From Shewanella atlantica (GTDB lineage: Bacteria > Pseudomonadota > Gammaproteobacteria > Enterobacterales > Shewanellaceae), in assembly GCF_003966265.1 (NCBI RefSeq), contig NZ_RXNV01000001.1, positions 310,001-374,000 of the forward strand: a stretch of 64,000 bases of DNA. Direction: 5' to 3'. Of the stretch, positions 29,193-38,031 are shown in pieces; within the stretch, counting starts at the first letter, position 1, and every line of letters starts with the position of its first letter. The position numbers and the translations under genes were made by a program. The notes under the pieces are model-generated. The model made no database searches and had not been told where the DNA came from. It saw only the letters and a list, made by a program, of their open reading frames with translations.

Positions 29193-31394
29193 ATGATGAA
29201 AAATTTTAACCTCAACGCAGCCTCCAAGGCTGTTCTCAGTGCAGGGATACTCTCTTTTGCACTTGCCGGTTGCGGCAGCGACGGTAAAGATGGTGAAGAT
29301 GGCAAAGATGGCGTTGTTGGCGTTAACATCGACGCAGCTAAAAGTGTCAATGCGGTATTTACAAACGCAATGGTTGAGGCCGGCGTCGTAACTGTCGATT
29401 TCAAGCTTCAAAATGACAACGGTGTCGCCGTTCTTGGTTTAACCAAAGATCACGACTTACGTTTCGGTATCGCTCAACTGAGCCATGTCACCGAGTTGAT
29501 GGGTGAAACTGAAGTTGATAGAGGCTACCAATGGCAAGCCTATATCAATGCAGAAAAAGCACCGAATCCGGACTGGGTTCCAGAAGATGAGTCACATATC
29601 AACCCATCGAATCAGTTCCAGGCTAATGTAGAAAAAGCCGGCGACTGTGAGACTTGTTTCGTCGATAACGAAGACGGAACCTACACCTACACTTTCCAGC
29701 AAAATATCGGCAGCGTAGTCGAGCCTGTTGAAGTGGTTTACAGTGCCGAAAGCACTCAACGTGCCACTATGGAACTTGAGCTTTCAAGCTTCGCAGCAAA
29801 TGCCAACTACGACTGGCAGCCATCGAGCGGTGCTACCGAAGGCATTCAGACTCGTGACGTAGTTTCAATCGAAACATGTTACACCTGTCACCAGCCAGAG
29901 AGTCTCGAACTTCATGGCGGTCGCCGTATAAACATCGAAAACTGTGCATCTTGTCACACTGGTACTTCAGGCGATCCTGAAAGTGGCAACAGCGTCGACT
30001 TTACCTTTATGATCCATGCGATCCATAAAGGGCAAGAAAGAATGACCAGCACAGCTGAAGGCATGGTTCCTGCTCCATACAAGGTTATCGGATACGGTGG
30101 CGGCGTTCATGATTATGGCAAGGTGATGTTCCCGCAAAAGCCTGCTGCAGATTGTGCCGCTTGTCACGTCGAGGGCGAAAATGCCCCGGCCAATGCCGAT
30201 CTGTTTAAAGCAAACCTGAGTAACACTGCTTGTGTAGGTTGTCATACAGAGAAACCTTCGCAAATGCACAGCAGCACTGACTGTATGTCTTGTCATATCG
30301 AAGAAGGCTATGCTCGCAGTGGTGTAGAAGCTCATGGCGATGCAACTAAAGCCTATGATGTAAGCAAGAACTATTCAGCAACTTTCACCAATATCAAGCC
30401 TGAAGGTCAAGGCCTGAGTTTTGATGTACAGCTTCTCGATGATGCTGGTGCACCAATTGCTAAAGAGTTCGTCTACAAGCAAGGCTACTCAAACCCATAT
30501 ATCGTTGTATCTTGGGATGTCGATGCCGATTACCCAGCATACGAGACGGGTAGTAAGTACTCAGAACGTCGTATTAGCTTGTATGATTCATCTCAGGCAA
30601 CTTATGACGAAGCCAGCAAGACGTTCAGTGTTGTTAGTGCAAACTTAGTGCTGCCAGCTGACATCAATGGTAAGAGCTTCGAGCTACTACCTGTTGTTAA
30701 GACATGCTTTAAGAAGGGTGGCTATGGTCGTCCACTAGTTGAGCCTATGTCTTGCTACGAAGCTGATGGTGTAACCATTGCCGGCAACGCAAAAGCAGCC
30801 TACATTCAAGACGAGCCAATGCGCTTTATCTGGAATAATGGTCAATCTGAAGAGCCAGCTGTTGCTCGCCGCTCAATCGTTGATGATGCTAAGTGCCACA
30901 GCTGTCATGGCGCCGAGTTCTATCATGACTCTAACGGTGTAAACTGTCAGGCTTGCCACACTTCTGATAAGTCTATCAAAGAGTCAGAGCGCAACTCAGG
31001 TAAGTTTGACAAGCCAACAAGCTTCGCTTACAAGGCACACCATGCTGAAGGTCACTACCTCAAGTATGCCGGTGTTGGTTCTAAGACTGTCGTTAAAACT
31101 GACTGTAAGACATGTCATACAGATAACGGGTTTGAGCTAGGCCGCTCTCCAGAGCGTGTTTGGAACTACCCTAACATGGAGACATTGGATAGCACTGGTA
31201 TCTTCGTATCATCTGATGCGGGTACTTGCTTAAGCTGTCACCAGAAGTACCTAAGTGATGCAGGTAAATCACACATTGTCACTAACGGTGGTATCTTGGA
31301 TGGTACAAGTGCAGAAGACGTACGTACACGTGCTGCTGAAGCTTGTCAGACTTGTCACACTCCAGAAAAAGTAATGGCACTTCACGGTCACTAA
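29193..31394 (+). CDS. omcA: OmcA, surface decaheme cytochrome lipoprotein
   Basis: About 733 residues from the tandem ATG (MMKNFNLNAASK), close to the 735 of S. oneidensis OmcA. The lipobox is FALAGC, followed by the linker GSDGKDGEDGKDG. Ten CXXCH motifs run from CYTCH through CASCH, CAACH, CVGCH, CMSCH, CHSCH, CQACH, CKTCH and CLSCH to CQTCH. The CX15C pair is CFKKGGYGRPLVEPMSC. OmcA works with MtrC on the cell surface as a terminal Fe(III)/Mn(IV) and flavin reductase. Codon use is strongly biased (CGT, GGT), as expected of a highly expressed gene. It has its own Fur-box promoter region and its own terminator, so it looks monocistronic. Confidence 0.92.
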   Translation: MMKNFNLNAASKAVLSAGILSFALAGCGSDGKDGEDGKDGVVGVNIDAAKSVNAVFTNAMVEAGVVTVDFKLQNDNGVAVLGLTKDHDLRFGIAQLSHVTELMGETEVDRGYQWQAYINAEKAPNPDWVPEDESHINPSNQFQANVEKAGDCETCFVDNEDGTYTYTFQQNIGSVVEPVEVVYSAESTQRATMELELSSFAANANYDWQPSSGATEGIQTRDVVSIETCYTCHQPESLELHGGRRINIENCASCHTGTSGDPESGNSVDFTFMIHAIHKGQERMTSTAEGMVPAPYKVIGYGGGVHDYGKVMFPQKPAADCAACHVEGENAPANADLFKANLSNTACVGCHTEKPSQMHSSTDCMSCHIEEGYARSGVEAHGDATKAYDVSKNYSATFTNIKPEGQGLSFDVQLLDDAGAPIAKEFVYKQGYSNPYIVVSWDVDADYPAYETGSKYSERRISLYDSSQATYDEASKTFSVVSANLVLPADINGKSFELLPVVKTCFKKGGYGRPLVEPMSCYEADGVTIAGNAKAAYIQDEPMRFIWNNGQSEEPAVARRSIVDDAKCHSCHGAEFYHDSNGVNCQACHTSDKSIKESERNSGKFDKPTSFAYKAHHAEGHYLKYAGVGSKTVVKTDCKTCHTDNGFELGRSPERVWNYPNMETLDSTGIFVSSDAGTCLSCHQKYLSDAGKSHIVTNGGILDGTSAEDVRTRAAEACQTCHTPEKVMALHGH

Positions 31395-31465
31395 TCTTGT
31401 GATATTGAAGTCGCTTTAGCGGTGATTATCTTAGTCATTACCTAAGGCATCACCACTACATAAAT

Positions 31466-31488
31466 AAAGGGAGGCATTGCCTCCCTTT
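31466..31488 (+). terminator. omcA terminator
   Basis: AAAGGGAGGC-ATT-GCCTCCCTTT, a perfect 10-bp stem, 71 bp past the omcA stop. Confidence 0.8.
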
Positions 31489-31611
31489 ATACTATCTGAA
31501 ATACAGAAATCTCTTTTCATAAAAACAAACAATTTTGTATCAATTTCAAACAAGATATTGACCTAAATGCCGATAAAATCAGCATTTTATTGATTTAAGT
31601 TAGGCTTTCCT

Positions 31612-31620
31612 CCCCCCCCC
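31612..31620 (+). repeat. C9 homopolymer in the mtrC upstream region
   Basis: Nine consecutive C, followed shortly by another C4 in ATATACCCC, lie 20 bp upstream of the CRP-like site of mtrC. Such tracts can change length by slippage. Confidence 0.9.
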
Positions 31621-31640
31621 ATATACCCCTTTATAAATAG

Positions 31641-31656
31641 CCTGATCTAGGTCACA
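31641..31656. promoter_or_regulatory. CRP site upstream of mtrC
   Basis: CCTGATCTAGGTCACA matches eight of ten half-site positions of TGTGA-N6-TCACA, with a CTAG centre. It lies 173 bp upstream of the mtrC start. Confidence 0.55.
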
Positions 31657-31766
31657 CATTAAGAGCTGATTTGCAGATTTTAAGCCCCTATTACGTTAGC
31701 CTTTCCTTGGGGAATTTTATTTCCAGCATTGACCTAAGTAGCACATTTATAATGAAAAAATGCAAA

Positions 31767-31781
31767 TGAGAATCAATATCA
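31767..31781. promoter_or_regulatory. Fur box upstream of mtrC
   Basis: TGAGAATCAATATCA matches 12 of the 14 defined positions of the 7-1-7 Fur pattern and ends 47 bp upstream of the mtrC start. Confidence 0.6.
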
Positions 31782-31828
31782 TCTTGCAGCCAGCACTTAA
31801 GCCAATGTCAAACCTATGCAGGGAAAAA

Positions 31829-33841
31829 ATGATGAACGTAAAAAATAATAAATTTGCGCTGCTTCTGGCAGCAAGCGCCGTCTCTATGGCCTTAACTGGC
31901 TGTGGTGGTGATGATGGTACAGACGGTAATCCAGGCAAGCCTGATGGCCCGGCTGCCGAATATATCAATACGCTAAACTTAGACGTGACTAAGGTCACCT
32001 ATGTCGATGGCATGCCTAGCATCGAAGTTTTCGCCACAAACGAAGAAGATCTTCCTGTTGTTGGTCTGAAAGACTTTGAAGTTAAAAAGGTTGCACAGTT
32101 ACTTCCACAAGGCTCAACAGGTGCTGGCGATAATGCCCAGTGGCAGGTTATCGGCTCACAAAAAACTTTCATCGATAACCAAGATGGCAGTTACACCTTC
32201 AACATCGAAGTTGAAGGGTACAACTCAGCATTAACCCAACGCTATAATGTGATTGCCAAAGCTTCAACATTGTTAGATGGCGTCACATCAGTGCCGCAAG
32301 CTGAGATAGCAGAAGATTTCAGTGGTGAAGGCTATGAAGCCACATACACCAAGGATATCGTCTCAACAGCTAGCTGTAATGCCTGTCATGCCGAAGGCGA
32401 GAAGATTTACCACAGCTACATGACACAAGAAACTTGTGCAACTTGTCATACTAAAGAGTACGCAGAAGAGCGTGGCAAGCCTGAGATTGAGTGGAGTCAC
32501 CTGATCCACAACGTCCATAATTCTGCTAAAGGTTACAAAGCCGATAGAGATACCGGTGAATTTACTAAAGACGCAGTAACGGCTCAGCATATCGTTCAAA
32601 ATAACTGTACAAACTGTCACGTTGCACCGGAAGATGGCACTGAAGGCTTAACTGAATGGGGTAACTGGACACGAGTTCCAACCATGGAAACCTGTACCAG
32701 TTGTCACGTAAATATAGACTTCGAAGCCGGCCAAGGTCACTCACAACAGGCTGACAACAGCAACTGTGTCGCTTGTCATAATGCAAGCTGGACCGAAGAG
32801 CTTCATACTGAAGACGCACTTCAGAAGAAAGCTGTTATCGATCAGATCGGCATGAATGCAACGCTTACTGCCGTTCAGGATGATAAGAGTGCCAACTTGA
32901 CCATTAGCTTTACCGATAGTGCAGGTAATGTACTTGATGCCACTACCTTGCTGCCAAAGATTAAGCGAGTTGAGAGCCTCATAAACGTAGGGCCTAACTT
33001 CCCAATCATGGGCTATAAAGCAAGCCCAGGAAATGGCGAGGCACACGTCTCATTGGATCTTGTCCTAAGTGGTGAGCTGGCCAACAACGCTGAAATCGCC
33101 GATGGCAACTTGGTTATCAATACCGGTGTTCTACCTTTCGGTGCCGCGGGCACAGATGCTGACACTGCATTTAGCTTTATCGGTCTTGAGGTTTGTAGTG
33201 ATGGCGCAGAGCTTATCAACTGTGCAGAAGGCGTTGCGACCACCAGTATGAAAGCTGAACTGGCACATGGCACTCTTTCGGGTGAAGCAGCAAGTGTACG
33301 TCACACTGATTCGGTGAACTTCGCCGCTTGTGAAAGCTGTCATGGCACTGAGTGGGAACTACACAAAGGTTACCACGCAGGTTTTGTGATGACCGAGCAA
33401 CTTGGTCGTGAAGTAAACGGTCAGATGACTGTGGGTGTCGACGGCTGTGTGGCTTGTCACACACCAGACGGTACATATGCAAAAGGCGCTAACAAAGGTG
33501 CGTTAGAGATGAAACTGCACGTGGTTCACGGCGAGCAAGGCATCATCAAAGATTGTACCCAGTGTCACAACGACTTTAATCTTGACGCATTCAAAGTTAA
33601 AGGTGCATTGGCTACCAGCGTTTTCGACCAGTATGGACCGAATGAAGAAAGCTTATACACAACTCCGATTGCCGCAACCTGTACCTCTTGTCATAAGGAA
33701 GACAGCACTAAGCTACACGCTGTTGGTCAAGGTGCGATTATCGATGGTTCTTATGAAGCTGCGAACGATGCAGCACAGCTTGAAACTTGTTTCTTCTGTC
33801 ATAACCCAGCCATCAGCGATCACACTCAGGTGAAGATGTAA
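31829..33841 (+). CDS. mtrC: MtrC, surface decaheme cytochrome lipoprotein
   Basis: 670 residues from the tandem ATG after AGGGAAAAA, matching S. oneidensis MtrC (671). The longer upstream frame is rejected because the signal peptide begins at MMNVKNNKFALLLAAS. The lipobox is SMALTGC. Ten CXXCH motifs are seen, five in domain II (CNACH, CATCH, CTNCH, CTSCH, CVACH) and five in domain IV (CESCH, CVACH, CTQCH, CTSCH, CFFCH). A CX8C pair is CSDGAELINC. The C-terminus SDHTQVKM is also MtrC-like. MtrC caps the MtrAB conduit and passes electrons to minerals, flavins or electrodes. A hairpin with a weak T-tract separates it from mtrA. Confidence 0.96.
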   Translation: MMNVKNNKFALLLAASAVSMALTGCGGDDGTDGNPGKPDGPAAEYINTLNLDVTKVTYVDGMPSIEVFATNEEDLPVVGLKDFEVKKVAQLLPQGSTGAGDNAQWQVIGSQKTFIDNQDGSYTFNIEVEGYNSALTQRYNVIAKASTLLDGVTSVPQAEIAEDFSGEGYEATYTKDIVSTASCNACHAEGEKIYHSYMTQETCATCHTKEYAEERGKPEIEWSHLIHNVHNSAKGYKADRDTGEFTKDAVTAQHIVQNNCTNCHVAPEDGTEGLTEWGNWTRVPTMETCTSCHVNIDFEAGQGHSQQADNSNCVACHNASWTEELHTEDALQKKAVIDQIGMNATLTAVQDDKSANLTISFTDSAGNVLDATTLLPKIKRVESLINVGPNFPIMGYKASPGNGEAHVSLDLVLSGELANNAEIADGNLVINTGVLPFGAAGTDADTAFSFIGLEVCSDGAELINCAEGVATTSMKAELAHGTLSGEAASVRHTDSVNFAACESCHGTEWELHKGYHAGFVMTEQLGREVNGQMTVGVDGCVACHTPDGTYAKGANKGALEMKLHVVHGEQGIIKDCTQCHNDFNLDAFKVKGALATSVFDQYGPNEESLYTTPIAATCTSCHKEDSTKLHAVGQGAIIDGSYEAANDAAQLETCFFCHNPAISDHTQVKM

Positions 33842-33863
33842 TTTGCCAAAGCTTTGTTGAAAA

Positions 33864-33889
33864 GAGGGGGAGTCACCTCCCCCGTTTTC
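33864..33889 (+). terminator. Hairpin terminator or attenuator between mtrC and mtrA
   Basis: GGGGGAG-TCAC-CTCCCCC stem followed by GTTTTCTCTC. It lies 24 bp after mtrC and 32 bp before mtrA. The T-tract is interrupted, so partial readthrough into mtrAB is likely. Confidence 0.65.
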
Positions 33890-33920
33890 TCTCTTATTTG
33901 TGCAAATTAGGAAGCCTAAT

Positions 33921-34922
33921 ATGAAAATCACAAACAAATTTAAAAAACTCTCGATGGCAGTATTGCCAGCACTTATGGTTTCAGCGGTACTCTCACTGGG
34001 TTTTGCATCGACTGCAACAGCCTCTAAGTGGGACGCTAAGATGACACCCGATGAAGTCGAAGCGACGCTGGACAAAAAGTTTGCCGAAGGTAAGTACTCA
34101 CCTAAAGGCGCCGACTCCTGCTTAATGTGTCACCGTAAGTCAGAAAAAGTGATGGATATCTTCAAAGGTGTTCACGGCTCAATTGACTCAAGCAAGAGCC
34201 CGATGGCAGGTCTTCAATGTGAAGCGTGTCACGGCCCTCTGGGTAAGCATAACAAGGGTGGCAAGGAGCCGATGATCGCCTTCGGTCCTGATTCGACTCT
34301 ATCCGCAGAGAAGCAAAACAGTGTCTGTATGAGCTGTCACCAGGACGATAAGCGCATGGCGTGGAATGGTGGACACCATGACAATGCCGATGTTGCCTGT
34401 GCATCTTGTCACTCGGTTCACACAGACAAAGATGCAGTGTTGTCTAAGAACACTGAGATGGAAGTCTGTACCAGCTGTCATACCAAGCAAAAAGCGGACA
34501 TGAACAAGCGCTCAAGCCACCCAATGAAATGGGCTCAAATGGTGTGTAGCGATTGTCATAATCCACACGGCACACTAGCAGATTCAGATCTGGTTAAGCC
34601 AAGCGTCAACGAGACCTGTTATTCATGTCACGCTGAGAAACGTGGCCCAAAGCTGTGGGAGCATGCACCCGTAACTGAGGATTGTGTGACCTGTCATAAC
34701 CCACACGGTTCAGTCAATGAAGGCATGCTTAAGACTCGTGCTCCACAACTTTGTCAGCAGTGTCATGCCAGCGATGGTCATGCCAGCAGAGCTAACTTTG
34801 GTAACACAGGTCAAGGCTCGAGTGTTGGTGATAACGCCTTCACTGGAGGCAATAGCTGCCTAAATTGTCATAGCAAGATCCATGGTTCTAACCATCCATC
34901 TGGCAAGCTGTTCCAGCGTTAA
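33921..34922 (+). CDS. mtrA: MtrA, periplasmic decaheme c-type cytochrome
   Basis: 333 residues from the ATG giving [12 protein letters not shown], the same length as S. oneidensis MtrA. A signal peptide ends at ATAS before [12 protein letters not shown]. Ten CXXCH motifs run CLMCH, CEACH, CMSCH, CASCH, CTSCH, CSDCH, CYSCH, CVTCH, CQQCH and CLNCH. It forms the haem wire through the MtrB barrel and takes electrons from periplasmic carriers fed by CymA. An AGGAAG ribosome site lies upstream. It is 15 bp from mtrB, a fixed pair, and is nearly collinear with MtrD. Confidence 0.96.
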   Translation: MKITNKFKKLSMAVLPALMVSAVLSLGFASTATASKWDAKMTPDEVEATLDKKFAEGKYSPKGADSCLMCHRKSEKVMDIFKGVHGSIDSSKSPMAGLQCEACHGPLGKHNKGGKEPMIAFGPDSTLSAEKQNSVCMSCHQDDKRMAWNGGHHDNADVACASCHSVHTDKDAVLSKNTEMEVCTSCHTKQKADMNKRSSHPMKWAQMVCSDCHNPHGTLADSDLVKPSVNETCYSCHAEKRGPKLWEHAPVTEDCVTCHNPHGSVNEGMLKTRAPQLCQQCHASDGHASRANFGNTGQGSSVGDNAFTGGNSCLNCHSKIHGSNHPSGKLFQR

Positions 34923-34937
34923 TCAGGAGACGAGAAG

Positions 34938-37049
34938 ATGAAATTCAAGTTAAATTTAGTCACCCTCGCTCTACTTGCTAACGCAGGTGTTGCCGGAACC
35001 TTAATGACTAGCACTGCAGTCGCAGCCGAAGGCTACGGCCTTCAAAATGCGAACACGAGTAAAGTTAAGTTCGAAAAATGGGTCTGTAAGCGCTGTGAAG
35101 TTGAAACCGGCTTTGCAGGCACCGTCGGTGTCGGCGTGGGTTACAACGACAGTGACGACATTCGTTCGGCAAATGCTTTCGCCGCCGAAGATGAGTTCGC
35201 AGGCAAGGTCGATGCCGACCTTACTTATGCAGGCAAAGGTGGTTACCGAGCCAGCATAGAAGCCGATAATCTTGGCATGGAAAATGGCCGCTTAGATATC
35301 AATGCTGGTAAGACAGGTCAATACAACCTGAACCTGAATTACAGACAGATTGCGACCTACAAGACTGACAGTGCAATGACGCCTTACCAAGGTGTCGGTG
35401 GAGATGACCTCACCCTACCCGGTAACTGGCAAACTGCAGGTTCCAGCCAGGAGATGAGCCAGCTCTACTCCAGCTTGAATCCAACAGAGCTATCACTCAA
35501 GCGAAAACGCGCCGGTATGGGCATTGAGTATCAGGGAGAGTCCCTGTGGAGCACTTACGTTAACTATCAGCGTGAGGATAAGTCAGGCCTTAAGCAAACA
35601 TCGGGTAGCTTCTTTAACCAGTCTATGATGCTTGCCGAGCCTGTTGATTACACCACCGATACTATCGAAGCCGGCATTAAGCTTCGAGGCGATAACTGGT
35701 TTACAGCCATCAACTACAATGGTTCTATCTTCAAAAATGAATATAGCCAGTTAGGCTTCGATAACGCGTTTAACCCAACCTTTGGTGCGGCGACTCGCGG
35801 TTACATGTCACTCGATCCGGATAACGAGTCTCATACGGTTTCATTAATGGGACAAGTGACGGCTGATAAAACGATCATGAGCGGTCGCGTCCACTACGGA
35901 CAGATGACTCAAGATCAAGAGTTTGTGACTTCCGGCTATGGTTATCAGGTGCCGGCTGAATCTCTCGATGGTCGTGTCGATATGACAGGGGTGAACCTCA
36001 AGTTAATCTCACGTATAAATCGTAGTGTTCGCCTTAATGCCAGTTACGACTACACAGACCGTGACAACAAGACCAGTGTCGAGCAGTGGACTCAGATCAG
36101 TATTAATGAAGTTAATGGTCAAGCCGCTTACAACACGCCTTACGATATCACCACTCAGCGCGCTAAGTTAGGTGTCGATTACCGTATTACACGTGGAATG
36201 AAACTCGAAGCTGGTTACGATTACCGTACCGATGACCGTAGTTACCAAGATCGCGAAACCACTGACGAACATACGCTGTGGAGTAAATTCCGTCTAAGCG
36301 CGTTCGAAAACTGGGATATGTGGATCAAAGGTAGTTATGGCGAGCGTGATGGTTCTGATTATGAAGCATCCGAGTGGACTTCATCGGAGTCTAACGACTT
36401 ACTGCGTAAGTACAACCTGGCCGACCGTAAGCGTACTATGATTGAAGCTCGTGTGACTCACAGCCCAATCGATACGCTTACATTAGACTTTGGTACTCGT
36501 TACGCGATCGATGACTACAACGACACTCAAGTCGGTCTGACCGAATCGAAAGATTTAAGTTACGATGCCAGTGTCAGTTACCTGCTCAACGATGACATGA
36601 CTGTGACGGCTTTCTATAACCGTCAGAATATCGACTCAGAGCAGGCTGGTAGCAGCAACTACGCCGCGCCAAACTGGACTGGTATAGTCGAAGATCAGGT
36701 CGATGTTATCGGTGCTGGATTTAGCTATAACAATCTGATGGAGAAGAAGTTACGTCTAGGCGTTGACTACACTTACTCAGATTCAGACAGTAACACTCAA
36801 GTCACTCAAGGTATTACAGGTGACTACGGCGATTACTATGCTAAAGCACATAACGTCAATATCTATGGTCAATTTCAAGCCACACCAAAAATGGCTCTGA
36901 GATTAGATTATAAGATGGAGAAGTATGAAGATAACGATGCTGCAAATGAGATAGCACCAGATGGTATCTGGAATGTAGTCAGCTTTGGCTCTAACAGCCA
37001 CGACTATACAGCACACCTCATTATGTTAAGCATGAGTTACAGGCTCTAG
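34938..37049 (+). CDS. mtrB: MtrB, outer-membrane beta-barrel of the MtrCAB conduit
   Basis: 703 residues against 697 in S. oneidensis. A signal peptide ends at TAVAA before EGYGLQNANTSKV. The metal-reducer CXXC signature is present as KWVCKRCEV. The remainder is beta-barrel sequence of alternating polar and aromatic strands ending in LIMLSMSYRL. MtrB sheathes MtrA and positions MtrC outside. CAGGAGACGAGAAG precedes the ATG. A second, partly frameshifted copy of the gene's last codons lies 52 bp after the stop (see 37073-37143). Confidence 0.96.
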   Translation: MKFKLNLVTLALLANAGVAGTLMTSTAVAAEGYGLQNANTSKVKFEKWVCKRCEVETGFAGTVGVGVGYNDSDDIRSANAFAAEDEFAGKVDADLTYAGKGGYRASIEADNLGMENGRLDINAGKTGQYNLNLNYRQIATYKTDSAMTPYQGVGGDDLTLPGNWQTAGSSQEMSQLYSSLNPTELSLKRKRAGMGIEYQGESLWSTYVNYQREDKSGLKQTSGSFFNQSMMLAEPVDYTTDTIEAGIKLRGDNWFTAINYNGSIFKNEYSQLGFDNAFNPTFGAATRGYMSLDPDNESHTVSLMGQVTADKTIMSGRVHYGQMTQDQEFVTSGYGYQVPAESLDGRVDMTGVNLKLISRINRSVRLNASYDYTDRDNKTSVEQWTQISINEVNGQAAYNTPYDITTQRAKLGVDYRITRGMKLEAGYDYRTDDRSYQDRETTDEHTLWSKFRLSAFENWDMWIKGSYGERDGSDYEASEWTSSESNDLLRKYNLADRKRTMIEARVTHSPIDTLTLDFGTRYAIDDYNDTQVGLTESKDLSYDASVSYLLNDDMTVTAFYNRQNIDSEQAGSSNYAAPNWTGIVEDQVDVIGAGFSYNNLMEKKLRLGVDYTYSDSDSNTQVTQGITGDYGDYYAKAHNVNIYGQFQATPKMALRLDYKMEKYEDNDAANEIAPDGIWNVVSFGSNSHDYTAHLIMLSMSYRL

Positions 37050-37059
37050 TAGTGAAACA

Positions 37060-37097
37060 GGTCATAGATCCGGGCTCTAACAGCCAGCTCTATGACC
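37060..37097 (+). other. Hairpin just past mtrB
   Basis: GGTCATAGA at 37060-37068 pairs perfectly with TCTATGACC at 37089-37097. An inner GGCT-CTAAC-AGCC stem lies between. It has no T-tract and overlaps the start of the duplicated mtrB tail. Confidence 0.6.
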
Positions 37098-37143
37098 CAT
37101 CACTGCACATCTTATTATGCTAAGCATGAGTTATAGACTTTAA
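37073..37143 (+). pseudogene. Second copy of the mtrB 3' end (tail remnant)
   Basis: A 14-mer, GGCTCTAACAGCCA, at 37073-37086 equals mtrB 36987-37000. Then 37102-37143 encodes TAHLIMLSMSYRL and a stop, the same 13 residues as the MtrB C-terminus. Eight of the fourteen codons differ from mtrB and every difference is synonymous, including TAA for TAG. An indel of about 8 bp between the two parts breaks the frame. The synonymous pattern suggests the fragment comes from a mtrB homologue that was still under selection when it diverged, and not from a recent slippage copy. Confidence 0.75.
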
Positions 37144-37156
37144 GCTTTAAGCTGTA

Positions 37157-37197
37157 AAAAAGGCTGGTTTCCATATTTAGGAAGCTGGCCTTTTTAT
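37157..37197 (+). terminator. mtrAB terminator
   Basis: AAAAGGCTGGTTTCC / GGAAGCTGGCCTTTT imperfect stem with T-tract, directly after the mtrB tail remnant. It is the first real terminator past mtrB. Confidence 0.7.
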
Positions 37198-37331
37198 TTT
37201 CAGGCTTACTTTTAAACCTTGAACTGGATCTGAACTTCCACTTAAATATCACTCAAGTCTCTAATTGAGCTTGAATTGTCATTCACTTTAGTAGATCTTA
37301 ATGCAACTCTTTTTATGCCTCATGAGATCCC

Positions 37332-37991
37332 ATGCCTTCACTATTTAATCTGGTAATTACAGATACAAAAGTATCAAAGTTAACCGCTAAGTTTTTAAAA
37401 ATGATTCACTCAACCATGGATGCACAGCGTCTCTCCATCAGCGCTCTTTTATTACTTCTCCCTGTACCCGCCTTCGCTTTTAGTGCTGCGGGTTCTACTG
37501 CAACGGCATTTATCATATTAGTCTTAGGTGGCTTTACCTTACTGAACCTGGTCTTAAATGCACTTTTCTTCTTTGCAGGCAAATACCAGAGCCGACGCTT
37601 CAGTAAAGTCCATACCCTTGGCTCACTCATTGTTCCGTTAATCGCATTAGTCCTTACTGTGATGGATCACAGAGGTTTCGCAGACATAGCCTTTAACCTT
37701 GGATTGATACTCGTAGCCATTGCACTGGCACTGCTTCCGCTTCAACTCACACTCAGCAAGCGTGCTCCAAGCCAGCATAGCCCCTTGATTCTAGCTCTTG
37801 GTGCCTTTGTGTTTCTCGCCATCGCCTATGTGATTCCTCCGGTGGTATTGTTTGCCGTTTTGGTCGCTCATGTGGCGCTACAGAGCCAACCGAATAACAA
37901 GACCCGTATTGTCTCATTTGCCGCCCTTTTTATCGGTTATCCATTGATGGCTTATTGGCTATATCAAACTCTGCAGATGTTCACCTCATAA
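37332..37991 (+). CDS. Hypothetical polytopic membrane protein
   Basis: A 219-residue protein I do not recognise. Hydrophobic segments lie at about residues 35-52, 55-83, 93-112, 117-140, 149-187 and 195-215, so six or seven membrane spans are likely. No catalytic or binding motif is visible. The first Met has only a weak ribosome site; Met24 (37401) and Met29 (37416), just before the first hydrophobic stretch, are alternative starts. It follows the mtrAB terminator on the same strand and is 40 bp from the UDG-family gene. Function is unknown. Confidence 0.6.
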   Translation: MPSLFNLVITDTKVSKLTAKFLKMIHSTMDAQRLSISALLLLLPVPAFAFSAAGSTATAFIILVLGGFTLLNLVLNALFFFAGKYQSRRFSKVHTLGSLIVPLIALVLTVMDHRGFADIAFNLGLILVAIALALLPLQLTLSKRAPSQHSPLILALGAFVFLAIAYVIPPVVLFAVLVAHVALQSQPNNKTRIVSFAALFIGYPLMAYWLYQTLQMFTS

Positions 37992-38031
37992 CATCAGGTT
38001 TCCCCGTATTGAAGATCACAGATAAGCACTG

